Positions 37,528 to 46,258 of a DNA stretch of 64,000 bases are shown here, one piece after another. The first letter of the stretch is position 1. The number at the start of each line of letters is the position of its first letter. Position numbers and translations under genes: made by a program. Source of the stretch: Streptomyces flavofungini (GTDB taxonomy: Bacteria > Actinomycetota > Actinomycetes > Streptomycetales > Streptomycetaceae); assembly GCF_014650815.1 (NCBI RefSeq), contig NZ_BMVR01000006.1, forward strand, positions 48,180-112,179, given 5' to 3'. The notes below the pieces were generated by a model. The model did not search any database. It saw only the letters and a list, made by a program, of their open reading frames with translations, and was not told where the DNA came from.

Positions 37528-37911
37528 TCACCCCGGGCGGGGGCCGAAGCGGTGGGTGTTGGTGCGGATCCAGGTGCGCAGGTGGGCCAGGGGTTCCAGG
37601 GCGCCCCTGCCGAGGGGGGTCAGCTCGTACTCCACCCGGGGCGGGACCTCCGCGAAGACCGTGCGGCGCACCAGGCCGTACTCCTCCAGGCGCCGCAGCG
37701 TCCGCGTGAGGACCTTCGGGCTCACGCCCTCAAGGCGGGAGCGGAGTTCGCCGAACCGCCGGGGGCCGTCCTCCAGGGCGGTGATCGCAAGGCCCGCCCA
37801 CTTGTTGGCGAGCAGTTCGAAGATCTCCCGGCCGGGGCACAGCAGCCCGTAGATGTCGTGCCGGTGCCCCGCGGCCTCCGTGGGCGGCGTAAAGCGGCTC
37901 TGAGCTGTCAT
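37528..37911 (-). CDS. HxlR-family transcriptional regulator
   Basis: 127 residues with the HxlR winged helix: FELLANKWAGLAITALEDGP, RRFGELRSRLEGVSPKVLTR and TLRRLEEYGLVRRTVF. A conserved Cys lies before the domain (GLLCPGREI, near residue 25), as in redox- or electrophile-sensing HxlR proteins. ATG 37911; an upstream extension is unlikely. It is divergent from the Gfo/Idh/MocA gene, 62 nt away, and probably regulates it. Confidence 0.92.
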   Translation of the reverse strand: MTAQSRFTPPTEAAGHRHDIYGLLCPGREIFELLANKWAGLAITALEDGPRRFGELRSRLEGVSPKVLTRTLRRLEEYGLVRRTVFAEVPPRVEYELTPLGRGALEPLAHLRTWIRTNTHRFGPRPG

Positions 37912-37973
37912 GGTTTCCAGAATATAGTTGGGGCCCTTGTGGGTGATCGGGGGCCGGGTCGTACGTTCCGGGC

Positions 37974-39122
37974 ATGATCGAGAACGCACAGAACGCACAG
38001 AGCACAGAGAGCGCGGCGAACGGCCCTGTCGGCGTCGGTATCGTCGGGCTCTCCGCCCGCTCCGGGTGGGCCCCGCTCTCCCACCTCCCCGCCCTCACCC
38101 GCCTCCCCGGCTACGACCTGCGCGCCCTGGCCGCCTCCACCCCGGAGTCGGCCCGCGCCGCGGGCGAGAAGTACGGGATCGGCCGCGCGCACGGCTCCGC
38201 CGCCGAGCTGGCCGCGGACCCGGCCGTGGACCTGGTCGTCGTGAGCGTCCGCGTGCCCCGGCACCGGGAGGTGATCCTGGCGGCGCTGGCGGCCGGGAAG
38301 CACGTCCTGTCGGAGTGGCCGCTGGGCAACGGCGTCACGGAGGCCGGGGAACTGGCTGCGGTGGCGGCCCGCGCCGGGGTGCGGACCTTCACCGGGCTCC
38401 AGGCGCGTGCGGCGCCCGCCGTGCGGTATCTGCGCGACCTCGTCGCCGACGGCTTCGTCGGTGACGTGCTGTCCACGAGCCTCGTCGCGTCGGGCCGCCG
38501 CTGGGGGCCCACCTTCGATCCGGGCGGCGCCCATCTCCTGGACCGGGGGAACGGCGGCACGATGCTCACCATCCCCTTCGGTCACACCGTGGACTCGCTG
38601 GCCATGGTGCTCGGCGAGTTCGCTGAGGTGTCGGCCACGACGGCGACCCGGCGGCCGGTGGTGCGGGAGGAGGGCAGCGGGCGCGCCGCCGCGATGACCG
38701 TCGCGGACCAGGTCGCGGTCAGCGGGCGGCTCGCCTCCGGCGCCGTCGCGTCCGTGCACTTCCGGGGCGGGCTCTCGCGGGGCACCGACTTCCACTGGGA
38801 GATCAACGGCACGGAGGGCGACCTGGTCGTGAACGGTGACCACGGCCATCTGCAGCAGGCGCGGCTGACGGTGCGCGGCGCCCGGGGCGCGGAGACGGTG
38901 GTGGCCGAACTACCCGTCCCCGGGCGGTACTTCGACGTCCCCGAGCTGGACGACCTGCGTGCGGAGCCCGCGTACAACGTGGGGGTCCAGTACGCCCGCA
39001 TCCTGCGCGACCTGCGCGAAGGCACCCGTACTGTCCCGGACTTCGCGCACGCCGCCAGGCGTCAGCGGCTGCTCGACGCCGTCGAGCGGGCCGCCGCGAC
39101 CGGGACACGCGTCAGGCTCTGA
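37974..39122 (+). CDS. Gfo/Idh/MocA-family oxidoreductase
   Basis: 382 residues. An N-terminal Rossmann fold (VGIVGLSARSGWAP near 21-34) is followed by LVVVSVRVPRHREVILAALA near 84-103 and the substrate motif GKHVLSEWPLG near 105-115, where the usual EKP is EWP. That substitution of the catalytic Lys is notable. C-terminal alpha/beta domain to about 370. NAD(P)-dependent oxidation of a sugar or related alcohol is the family role; the substrate is unknown. Confidence 0.88.
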   Translation: MIENAQNAQSTESAANGPVGVGIVGLSARSGWAPLSHLPALTRLPGYDLRALAASTPESARAAGEKYGIGRAHGSAAELAADPAVDLVVVSVRVPRHREVILAALAAGKHVLSEWPLGNGVTEAGELAAVAARAGVRTFTGLQARAAPAVRYLRDLVADGFVGDVLSTSLVASGRRWGPTFDPGGAHLLDRGNGGTMLTIPFGHTVDSLAMVLGEFAEVSATTATRRPVVREEGSGRAAAMTVADQVAVSGRLASGAVASVHFRGGLSRGTDFHWEINGTEGDLVVNGDHGHLQQARLTVRGARGAETVVAELPVPGRYFDVPELDDLRAEPAYNVGVQYARILRDLREGTRTVPDFAHAARRQRLLDAVERAAATGTRVRL

Positions 39123-39140
39123 CGACGGGACCGGCCCGGC

Positions 39141-39767
39141 TCAGGAGCCGTCGCGCAGGCCCTTGGGCCAGTTCGGGCGGAACTCGATCTCCTCGAACGT
39201 CACCACGCACCCCTCCCCCTGCGGCGACTGCGCGAGGAAGCCGACGAGCGCGGCGGCGGCCGCCTGCTCGTCGCCGAGCTGGAAGATGCGGACGAACGTC
39301 CAGTGCCGCCCGTCCGTCGAGGCGTGGAAGGCGAACGCCGTGCCCGTGCGGCTGATCCGCAGCCAGACGCTGGAGCCGTCCACGACGAAGGCGTTGGCGT
39401 CGTCCGAGCGGCCTCGGGTGACCACCGTGCAGATGGTGGGACGGTCCGGGGAGCGCTCGAAGCAGAGCTTGGCCCACTCGCGCTCCCCCACGTGCAGATA
39501 GAGCACGCCCGCGTCGAAGGCGGCGGCGAAGCCGACCGTGACGCGGGCGATGAGCTGGAAGTCCCCCTCGGGCGCGCCGAGCAGCCGCGGCGCGTCGGAC
39601 GCCGGGTCGAGCGCCTCGCCGGTGGGCGGCACGAAGCGGTCCTGGCGGGGTCCTGCCCAGCCGGTGAGGGCGCCGCTCTCGTAACTCCAGTCGCCCTCGG
39701 GGCCGTACGGCCGCAGCGGGAAAGGGAGTTCGGGCAGGGTGAGGCTTCCGGTCTCCTTGGCGTTCAT
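39141..39767 (-). CDS. DUF1349 domain protein
   Basis: 208 residues forming a concanavalin-like beta-sandwich of DUF1349 type: DFQLIARVTVGFAAAFDAGVLYL near 70-92, WAKLCFERSPDRPTICTVVT near 98-117, VWLRISRTGTAFAFHASTDG near 134-153 and FLAQSPQGEG near 183-192. Usually a cytoplasmic carbohydrate-binding-like fold of unknown function. It lies 4 nt after the dehydrogenase stop on the same strand, so it is likely co-transcribed with sugar-acid catabolism. Confidence 0.87.
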   Translation of the reverse strand: MNAKETGSLTLPELPFPLRPYGPEGDWSYESGALTGWAGPRQDRFVPPTGEALDPASDAPRLLGAPEGDFQLIARVTVGFAAAFDAGVLYLHVGEREWAKLCFERSPDRPTICTVVTRGRSDDANAFVVDGSSVWLRISRTGTAFAFHASTDGRHWTFVRIFQLGDEQAAAAALVGFLAQSPQGEGCVVTFEEIEFRPNWPKGLRDGS

Positions 39768-39771
39768 GCCG

Positions 39772-41313
39772 TCAGTGTTCCAGGCGCCCGTCGTAGCGGC
39801 GCGGCAGACCGAGGGGATTGGCGTCGTGGAGTTCGGGCGGCAGGAGCGCCTCGGGGGTGTTCTGGTACGCGACGGGGCGCAGCCAGCGCTCGATGGCGGT
39901 GCCGCCGACGGACGTCGAGGTGCTGGTGGTGGCGGGGTAGGGGCCGCCGTGCTGCTGGGCGGGGGCCACGGCCACGCCGGTGGGCCAGCCGTCGACGAGG
40001 ACCCGCCCGGCGAGCGGGGTCAGTTCGGCCAGGAGCCGGGCGCCGCGGCCCCCGGCCGCCGGGTCCCCCGCGGCTTCGTCGGCCGACAGGTGCACGGTCG
40101 CGGTGAGGTTGCCGGGGAGCCGGGCGAGCACCGCCGTGATCTCGGCCTCGTCCGTGTACCGGGCGACGACGGTGACCGGGCCGAAGCACTCTTCGAGGAG
40201 CAGGTCGTGGGCGCCCTCGGCGGCGAGGCGGGCGGCCGGGACCGTGAGGAATCCCGCGGTGACGGTGTGCTCGTCGGCGGCGCCGGGCGCCACCGGGGCG
40301 CTCACGTCGGGCAGTTGGGCGCGCTCGACGACCCCGGCGACGAAGTTGTCGCGCATGCGGTGGTCGAGGAGCACTCCGGCGGCGGTGGCGCCGACGGCCT
40401 CCGTCAGGGACTTCAGGAGGCGGTCGCCGGCCGCGCCCTCGGGGGCGAGGACCAGGCCCGGCTTCACGCAGAACTGGCCGACGCCGAGGGTCATGGAGCC
40501 CGCGAGGCCGGTGCCGATCTGCTCGCCGCGTTCGGCGGCGGCGGCCTCGGTGACGACGACCGGGTTGAGGGAGCCGAGTTCGCCGTGGAAGGGGATCGGC
40601 ACGGGGCGTGCGGCCGCCGCGTCGAACAGGGCGCGGCCGCCGCGTACCGAACCGGTGAAGCCCGCCGCCGCGACCAGCGGGTGCCGGACCAGGTCGACGC
40701 CCGCCTCGAAGCCGTGCACCAGGCCGACGACGGCCTCGGGCAGGTCGTGGCGCACGGCGGCGGCACGCAGGACGGCGGCGACGCGCTCGGAGGTGTCGGG
40801 GTGGTCGGGGTGCGCCTTGACGACGACGGGGCAGCCCGCGGCCAGGGCGCTCGCGGTGTCGCCGCCGGGCACGGAGAAGGCGAAGGGGAAGTTGGAGGCG
40901 GCGTAGACGGCGACGACGCCGAGCGGGATCTTGTAGCGGCGCAGGTCGGGGACGGGCGGGGTGGCGGCGCTGTCGGGGTGGTCGATGACGACGCCGAGGT
41001 AGGCGCCCTCGTCGACGAGGTCCGCGAAGGCCCGCAACTGGTAGCGGGTGCGGGCCAGTTCACCGGTCAGGCGGGCGGCGCCGAGGGCCGTCTCGGCGTC
41101 CGCGGTCGCGACCAGGTCGTCCTGCGCGGCGTCCAGGAGGTCCGCCGCGGTGCGCAGGAAGGCCGCGCGGACGGTGCGGTCGGCCAGCGCGGCGCGGGCC
41201 GCGTGCGCGGCCGCGACGGCGTGGTCGACGTCCTGTGCGGTGGCCTCGGCGGCGACCTGTGCGCGCCGCTTCCCGGTTCGGGGGTCCACACTCCAGACTG
41301 GTGCTGCTGCCAC
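39772..41313 (-). CDS. 2-oxoglutarate semialdehyde (2,5-dioxovalerate) dehydrogenase
   Basis: 513 residues of the ALDH superfamily, NADP-type ketoglutarate semialdehyde branch. Catalytic Cys282 lies in GVGQFCVKPG and the general base Glu245 in HGELGSLNP; YAASNFPFAFSVPGGDTASA near 137-156 is typical of this branch. It would oxidise the semialdehyde made by KdgD- or pentonate-type dehydratases to 2-oxoglutarate. GTG start at 41313 behind TGGAGGAA. Divergent from an IclR regulator. The kdgD, DapA-like, IlvD-like and udh genes in the same window supply its expected substrate pathway. Confidence 0.88.
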   Translation of the reverse strand: MAAAPVWSVDPRTGKRRAQVAAEATAQDVDHAVAAAHAARAALADRTVRAAFLRTAADLLDAAQDDLVATADAETALGAARLTGELARTRYQLRAFADLVDEGAYLGVVIDHPDSAATPPVPDLRRYKIPLGVVAVYAASNFPFAFSVPGGDTASALAAGCPVVVKAHPDHPDTSERVAAVLRAAAVRHDLPEAVVGLVHGFEAGVDLVRHPLVAAAGFTGSVRGGRALFDAAAARPVPIPFHGELGSLNPVVVTEAAAAERGEQIGTGLAGSMTLGVGQFCVKPGLVLAPEGAAGDRLLKSLTEAVGATAAGVLLDHRMRDNFVAGVVERAQLPDVSAPVAPGAADEHTVTAGFLTVPAARLAAEGAHDLLLEECFGPVTVVARYTDEAEITAVLARLPGNLTATVHLSADEAAGDPAAGGRGARLLAELTPLAGRVLVDGWPTGVAVAPAQQHGGPYPATTSTSTSVGGTAIERWLRPVAYQNTPEALLPPELHDANPLGLPRRYDGRLEH

Positions 41314-41412
41314 CGCGGGTTCCTCCAGGATTGCCGTGCGGGCCCGGTGTCCGCGGCTCGGGGGTCACAAGCCGCTCACCGCGCGTCGGATCTGCTGCCA
41401 CTCACCAACGGC

Positions 41413-41457
41413 GTTCGATATGCTGAACACCGTCCCTGATGATGAATCGTCGGGGAC
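41413..41457. promoter_or_regulatory. Candidate IclR operators
   Basis: Two inverted repeats lie in the divergent gap: GTTC-GATATGCT-GAAC (41413-41428), and GTCCCTGATGA (41432-41442) against TCGTCGGGGAC (41447-41457) with 9 of 11 positions matching around a 4-nt spacer. On the minus strand a TTGACC (41487-41492) and TAGTCT pair, 19 nt apart, would place these just downstream of the dehydrogenase promoter. Confidence 0.5.
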
Positions 41458-41498
41458 AGTGGAGACTATTTCCTGTCGGACGTGAGGGGTCAAGGGCG

Positions 41499-42272
41499 AT
41501 GTCGGCTGGGGAGACGGGCGGGGGCGCGCAGGTCAAGTCCGCGGTGCGGACGGTGGAGTTGCTGGAGTTCTTCGCGGGGCGGCCCGGGATGCACGCCCTC
41601 GCCGACGTCCAGGAGGCCGTCGGATACCCGAAGTCCAGCCTCTACATGCTGCTTCGCACCCTCGTCGAGCTGGGCTGGATCGAGACGGACGCGACCGGTA
41701 CGCGGTACGGGATCGGGGTGCGGGCGCTCCTCGTCGGCACGTCGTACATCGACGGCGACGAGGTCGTGGCCGCGGCCCGGCCGACGCTGGACCGGCTCTC
41801 GGACGACACCACGGAGACCATCCACCTCGCCCGTCTCGACGGGACGAACGTGGTGTACCTGGCCACCCGCCAGTCCCAGCACTACCTGCGCCCCTTCACG
41901 CGCGTGGGCCGCCGCCTGCCCGCCCACTCCACCTCGCTCGGCAAGGCGCTGCTCGCCACCCACACCGACGAGCAGGTGCGCAAGATGCTCCCCGAGACGC
42001 TGCCGTCGCTGACCGAGCACACGATCACCGACCGCGAGAAGCTCATCGAGGAGCTGCACGCGGTACGCGAACAGGGCTTCGCCGTGGACCGCGAGGAGAA
42101 CACCCTCGGCCTGCGCTGCTTCGGCGTGGCCATCCCCTACCGCACCCCCGCCCGCGACGCCATCAGCTGCTCGGTCCCGGTGGCCCGCCTCACGCCCGCG
42201 CACGAACAGATGGTGAAGGACGCGCTGTTCGACGCCCGGGACCGGTTGACGTTGGCCACTCGGCGACTCTGA
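41499..42272 (+). CDS. IclR-family transcriptional regulator
   Basis: 257 residues. An N-terminal winged helix (VKSAVRTVELLEFFAGRPGM, YPKSSLYMLLRTLVELGWIE) precedes the IclR effector domain (about 80-255; PAHSTSLGKALLA, DREENTLGLRCFGVAIPY, ISCSVPVARL). ATG 41499 has AGGGGTCAAGGG upstream. Divergent from the semialdehyde dehydrogenase, which it probably controls in response to a sugar acid or its catabolite. Confidence 0.92.
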   Translation: MSAGETGGGAQVKSAVRTVELLEFFAGRPGMHALADVQEAVGYPKSSLYMLLRTLVELGWIETDATGTRYGIGVRALLVGTSYIDGDEVVAAARPTLDRLSDDTTETIHLARLDGTNVVYLATRQSQHYLRPFTRVGRRLPAHSTSLGKALLATHTDEQVRKMLPETLPSLTEHTITDREKLIEELHAVREQGFAVDREENTLGLRCFGVAIPYRTPARDAISCSVPVARLTPAHEQMVKDALFDARDRLTLATRRL

Positions 42273-42556
42273 GGTTCCGAGGGCTGCCTCCAGGGGGTCT
42301 GGCCCCGCGGGGGTGGCCTCAGCGGGGCTGACCCCGGCAGGGCTGACCCCGGCGGAGCTGGCCTCAGCCCTTCGGTCCGAGAGCCGGGCGCGGAGCCCTC
42401 AGCCCCCGCCCGCCCCGGCCGCACGGCTCCCCACCCCCGCCGCGCGGCTCCCCGCCCCCCCCTCCGCACGGGCCGGTCCCCCCTCCCCCGTGCGGCGGAG
42501 GCGGTTCACCGGCAGGCAGGAGGTGGTGCCCGGGATGGCGGCGGGAGCGTGGAGGC

Positions 42557-44095
42557 ATGAGCCAGACATCCGCTCCCCTCCCCGTGCCCGCCCCGGCCAC
42601 CGGCCGCGCCGCACGCCGCTCCCCCGGCAGGCTCCGGCTGCTGCTGCGTACCGTCGCCGTGGCCGCCTGCCTCCCCTACCTCTCCCTGAAGCTCGCCTGG
42701 ATCTCCGGGAGCCACATCGGCATCCCGGACGGCAGCTCCCTCCTCGACCACCGCGGCGTGATGGCCGTCGCCAACAGCGTCACCGTCCTCATGGACGGCG
42801 CCGTCATCGCCCTCGCGCTGCTCCTGACCCGGCCCTGGGGGCGCCGCGTACCGGCCTGGCTGCTCGGCCTGCCCATGTGGGCCGCGACCGGGCTGCTGCT
42901 GCCGATCATGGGCGGGTTCCCGGCGCAGCTCGCCGTGCGGGCGCTCGGCGGCTCGGTGAACAGCGCCGAGGAGTCCGGCCGCGAGCCGTTCCTCGACGAG
43001 TGGGTGTTCGGGGTGGTGTACGGCGGGTTCATCGTCCAAGGGCTCAGCCTGGGGCTGCTGTTCGTGCTGTACGCCCGGGAACGGTGGGGACACCTGTGGC
43101 GGGGCCGCGTGGGGGACCTGCCGAAGGTGCACGCGGGCGGGCGCGCACTGCGGGTGTGGGCGGTGACGGCGGCGGTGCTCGCGCTGTTCCCGGCGGGGCT
43201 GCGGCTGCTGTGGGCGGGCGGTTCGACGTTCGGCCTCGCGGACGCGATCGCCACGGACCGCACGACCGACTTCCACGTCCTGCAGGTCCTCGAACTCGGC
43301 TACCTGACGGCGGCCGTGGCGGGCGCCCTGGTCCTCGCGTTCCGGCGGCTGCCCGCCCTGCCCGTGAAGGTGCCGCTCGCGCTCGCCTGGGCCGGGTCCG
43401 GCGCGGTGGCGTGCTGGGGCGCGTGGCTGTTCGCCGCGTCGTTCGCGGGCACGGCGGACGTGAGCGAGCGCCCCACGCCCGTGATGCTCCTGGCCTACGC
43501 TGTGCAGATGATCATCGGAACGCTCGTGGCCGCGACGGGGGCGCGCTTCCTGAAAGAGCGGGCCGACTCCCGCACCGAGGGCGGGCGCGGCGCCGGGGGC
43601 ACGGGCCGCGCGGACGGCGGGGACCGCACGGACGGCTCGGGGATCGGGGCGAGCACGGGCCGGGCAGACGGCGCAGGCCGCACGAACGCCGGAGTCCCGG
43701 CGGACCGCACGAGCCGCACCGCGGGCACGGACCAGGCAGCTGACTCGGGCCTGGCGGCCCTGGCGGACGGCGCGGACTCGGCCGGATCCTCGCGGCGTTC
43801 GGCGCCCGGCGGTTCGCAGCGGTCGGCGTACGACAGCTCACGGCAGGCGGTACCCGACGGCGCACAGCGCTCGGCGCGCGAGGGTTCACGGCAGGCGACA
43901 CCCGAAGGCCCGCAGCCAGCGACACCCGCCACCTCACGACAGGCGGCACCCAACACCTCACGGCCAGCGACACCTGACAACCCGCAGCCGTCGACACCCG
44001 CCAGCCCACCGCAAGCGGCACCCAACACCTCACGGTCAGCGGCACCCGGCGGCCCGCAGCCCGCTGTGCCCCGCAGCCCACGGCAGTCCGCGTGA
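42557..44095 (+). CDS. Eight-TM membrane protein with repetitive hydrophilic tail
   Basis: 512 residues. Residues about 28-345 contain roughly eight transmembrane helices with no recognised enzymatic motif. The remaining 165 residues are hydrophilic and repetitive; from about 420 on, degenerate units of 8-13 residues such as SRQATPEGPQPATPATSRQ recur. The tail DNA uses TCA and CGG codons more than the upstream part. The stop overlaps the GTG of a histidine kinase gene (GTGA), so the protein is probably the sensory or regulated partner of the two-component system. Family unknown. Confidence 0.85.
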   Translation: MSQTSAPLPVPAPATGRAARRSPGRLRLLLRTVAVAACLPYLSLKLAWISGSHIGIPDGSSLLDHRGVMAVANSVTVLMDGAVIALALLLTRPWGRRVPAWLLGLPMWAATGLLLPIMGGFPAQLAVRALGGSVNSAEESGREPFLDEWVFGVVYGGFIVQGLSLGLLFVLYARERWGHLWRGRVGDLPKVHAGGRALRVWAVTAAVLALFPAGLRLLWAGGSTFGLADAIATDRTTDFHVLQVLELGYLTAAVAGALVLAFRRLPALPVKVPLALAWAGSGAVACWGAWLFAASFAGTADVSERPTPVMLLAYAVQMIIGTLVAATGARFLKERADSRTEGGRGAGGTGRADGGDRTDGSGIGASTGRADGAGRTNAGVPADRTSRTAGTDQAADSGLAALADGADSAGSSRRSAPGGSQRSAYDSSRQAVPDGAQRSAREGSRQATPEGPQPATPATSRQAAPNTSRPATPDNPQPSTPASPPQAAPNTSRSAAPGGPQPAVPRSPRQSA

Positions 44096-45435
44096 GACGG
44101 TTCGTGGCGGTTCTCGTCGGGCGGCGGGCGCGGCGGCGATGGATTCATCTGATCCTCGGCGGCGCGGTCGCCATGCCGTATGTGTTCGTCGGATCGACGA
44201 TGGCCGGGCCGTTGCTCGGCGAGAGCATGATCTTCGGTTCGTTCACCTCGCAGCTCGTGTCGTTCGGGTTCGGGCTGCCGCTCGCCGCGATCACCGCGCT
44301 GTTCCCGCTGACCCGCCCCATGTCGGTGGCGGCGGTGCGGGCGCTGTGCGCGGTGCCGGACGAGTCGCTGGCCGACGGGCCGCCGCGGTCGCGGGCCGCG
44401 CGGGGACGCACCGTCGCCTGGTTCACGCTGCACCTCGGCTTCGGCGGGGTCATCAGCGGGATGACGCTGGGCCTGGTGCCGTTCGGCGGGTTCCTGCTCC
44501 TGCTCCCGCTGTCCGTGGGCCTCAGCGGCTCCTGGCTCGGCCTGCCCGCGTACCTCCAGGAACCCTGGACGATGGTGCTCGCGCCGGTCGCGGGTGCCGC
44601 GTCGCTCACCGCGCTCGCGGGCTGCGCGGCGGGCGCGGGCGCCCTCCTCGCGCGCTGGGCCCCGGTACTGCTCGGCCCCACGCCCGCCGACCGCCTCGCC
44701 GACGCCGAGCGGCGCGCCGCCGACCTGGCCGTGCGCAACCGCCTCGCCCGCGAGCTGCACGACTCCGTGGGCCACGCGCTGAGCGCCGTCACGCTGCAGG
44801 CGAGCGCGGCCCGCAAACTCCTCGACCGGGACCCGGAGTTCGTCCGCGAGGCCCTGGCCGCCATCGAGGAGACCACCCGGCGCACCGTCGGCGAACTGGA
44901 CGCCGTCCTCGGCGTGCTGCGCGAGGGCGGCGAGCGCGGCTCCACCGCACCGGCGCCGACGCTCGGCGGCGACCTCGCCGGGCTCCTGGACCGCACCCGG
45001 GCGGGCGGCCTGCGCGTGGACGCGGACATCGACGCGGAGATCCTCGGCACGTCGGAGTCCGGGTACGCGGAGGCGCTGCCGCCGATGGTGTCCCGCGAGG
45101 GCTACCGCATCGTCCAGGAGGCACTCAGCAACGCCCTCAAGCACGCCGGGGCGGACACCGTCGTCACGCTCCGCGTCGCCCTCGACGGGGACGGCCTGGA
45201 GATCGTCGCCGAGAACCCGCTCCCCGACGCCGCCAGGTCCGGGGCCGGGGCCGAGCCCACCCGCGCGGGCGGCGGCCACGGCCTGAGCGGCATCGCCGAC
45301 CGGGCCCGCCTCCTCGGCGGCACGGCGCACGCCGGACCGGTCGACGGCCCGCCGGATTCCGCCGCCCCGGCCGACAGCGCCACCGCCACGACGTGGAGAC
45401 TCCACGTACGCCTACCCCTGAAGGGGCACGCATGA
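44092..45435 (+). CDS. Sensor histidine kinase, HisKA_3 type
   Basis: 447 residues. About five or six transmembrane segments occupy residues 15-205. The dimerisation/phosphoacceptor box is RELHDSVGHALSAVTLQ with His223. The ATPase part has EGYRIVQEALSNALKHAGAD (N box near 345-364) and GHGLSGIADRARLLGG (G box). No large extracellular domain, so it may sense through the membrane or the adjacent 8-TM protein. Start GTG at 44092 overlaps the upstream stop. The stop overlaps a 23-codon ORF that leads into the response regulator. Confidence 0.93.
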   Translation: MRRFVAVLVGRRARRRWIHLILGGAVAMPYVFVGSTMAGPLLGESMIFGSFTSQLVSFGFGLPLAAITALFPLTRPMSVAAVRALCAVPDESLADGPPRSRAARGRTVAWFTLHLGFGGVISGMTLGLVPFGGFLLLLPLSVGLSGSWLGLPAYLQEPWTMVLAPVAGAASLTALAGCAAGAGALLARWAPVLLGPTPADRLADAERRAADLAVRNRLARELHDSVGHALSAVTLQASAARKLLDRDPEFVREALAAIEETTRRTVGELDAVLGVLREGGERGSTAPAPTLGGDLAGLLDRTRAGGLRVDADIDAEILGTSESGYAEALPPMVSREGYRIVQEALSNALKHAGADTVVTLRVALDGDGLEIVAENPLPDAARSGAGAEPTRAGGGHGLSGIADRARLLGGTAHAGPVDGPPDSAAPADSATATTWRLHVRLPLKGHA

Positions 45436-45503
45436 CCCGCACGCCCGGCACGACCCGCACGCCCAGAACGCCCAGCACGACCCGCACGAAGGGACACCCA
45501 TGA
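45432..45503 (+). CDS. Putative 23-codon coupling ORF between kinase and regulator
   Basis: ATG at 45432 overlaps the kinase stop (ATGA), and the ORF ends in another ATGA that starts the response regulator at 45500. It encodes MTRTPGTTRTPRTPSTTR plus five residues, built on repeats of CACGACCCGCACGCCC. It may be a real basic peptide, or simply keep ribosomes moving so that the regulator is translationally coupled. Confidence 0.4.
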   Translation: MTRTPGTTRTPRTPSTTRTKGHP

Positions 45504-46165
45504 CCGACCCCGCCGCCCCGCTGCGCGTCGTCCTCGCCGACGACGAGCGCATGGTGCGCACCGCGCTGCGCGCCATCCTCGCCGCCGAACCCGACCTGGA
45601 GATCGTCGGCGAGGCGGCGACCGGCGCCGAGGCGGTGTCCGTCGTGCGCGAGCTGAAGCCCGACGTCGTCCTCATGGACGTACGCATGCCGGAGATCGAC
45701 GGCATCCGCGCCACCGAGCAGATCCTCCAGACGATGGCCGCGCCCCCGCGCATCGTCGTGGTCACGACCTTCGAGAACGACTCGTACGTGTACGAGGCGC
45801 TGCGCGCCGGAGCGTCCGGCTTCCTGCTCAAGCGGGCCGAGGCGGAGGCGCTGGTGCAGGCGGTGCGGCTGGTGGCGCGCAGCGACTCGCTGCTGTTCCC
45901 GGCGGCCGTACGGGCACTCGCCGCCGAGCACGCGCGCGCGCAGACCGCGCAGGCGCCCTGGGTGGCACGGCTCACCGCGCGCGAGAGCGAGGTCCTGCGG
46001 CACATGGCGGGCGGCCTGACCAACGCGGAGATCGCCGAGCGGATGCAGGTCGGCCCGGCGACGGTGAAGACGCATGTGGCGGCGGTGCTCGCGAAGACGG
46101 GGGCGCGGGACCGTACGCAGGCGGTGATCGCGGCGTACGAGGCCGGGTTCATGAAGAGCGGCTGA
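45500..46165 (+). CDS. NarL/LuxR-family response regulator
   Basis: 221 residues. The receiver domain (about 8-125) has the acidic pair DD at 14-15, the phosphoacceptor Asp60 in VVLMDVRMPEIDG and the conserved Lys in GFLLKRAEAE. The C-terminal LuxR helix-turn-helix is LTARESEVLRHMAGGLTNAE onward to VKTHVAAVLAKTG (about 156-205). Cognate partner of the upstream kinase. Confidence 0.95.
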   Translation: MTDPAAPLRVVLADDERMVRTALRAILAAEPDLEIVGEAATGAEAVSVVRELKPDVVLMDVRMPEIDGIRATEQILQTMAAPPRIVVVTTFENDSYVYEALRAGASGFLLKRAEAEALVQAVRLVARSDSLLFPAAVRALAAEHARAQTAQAPWVARLTARESEVLRHMAGGLTNAEIAERMQVGPATVKTHVAAVLAKTGARDRTQAVIAAYEAGFMKSG

Positions 46166-46258
46166 GCGGGCCGAGCGGCTTTCTGAGAAACCTGAGAAAA
46201 GCGGCACATTCCCCCTGGACGGGAACGAACCGGCGCCGGACGCTCGTCCTCCAGTGGG

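Noticed and set aside
42300..42400. Tandem GGGCTGACCCCGGC units as an operator
   Set aside because: Only two imperfect copies in C/G-rich sequence between co-oriented genes; no support beyond composition.
43800..44090. CRISPR-like tandem repeats
   Set aside because: Units are degenerate, short and coding (Pro/Thr/Ser-rich tail), without spacers.
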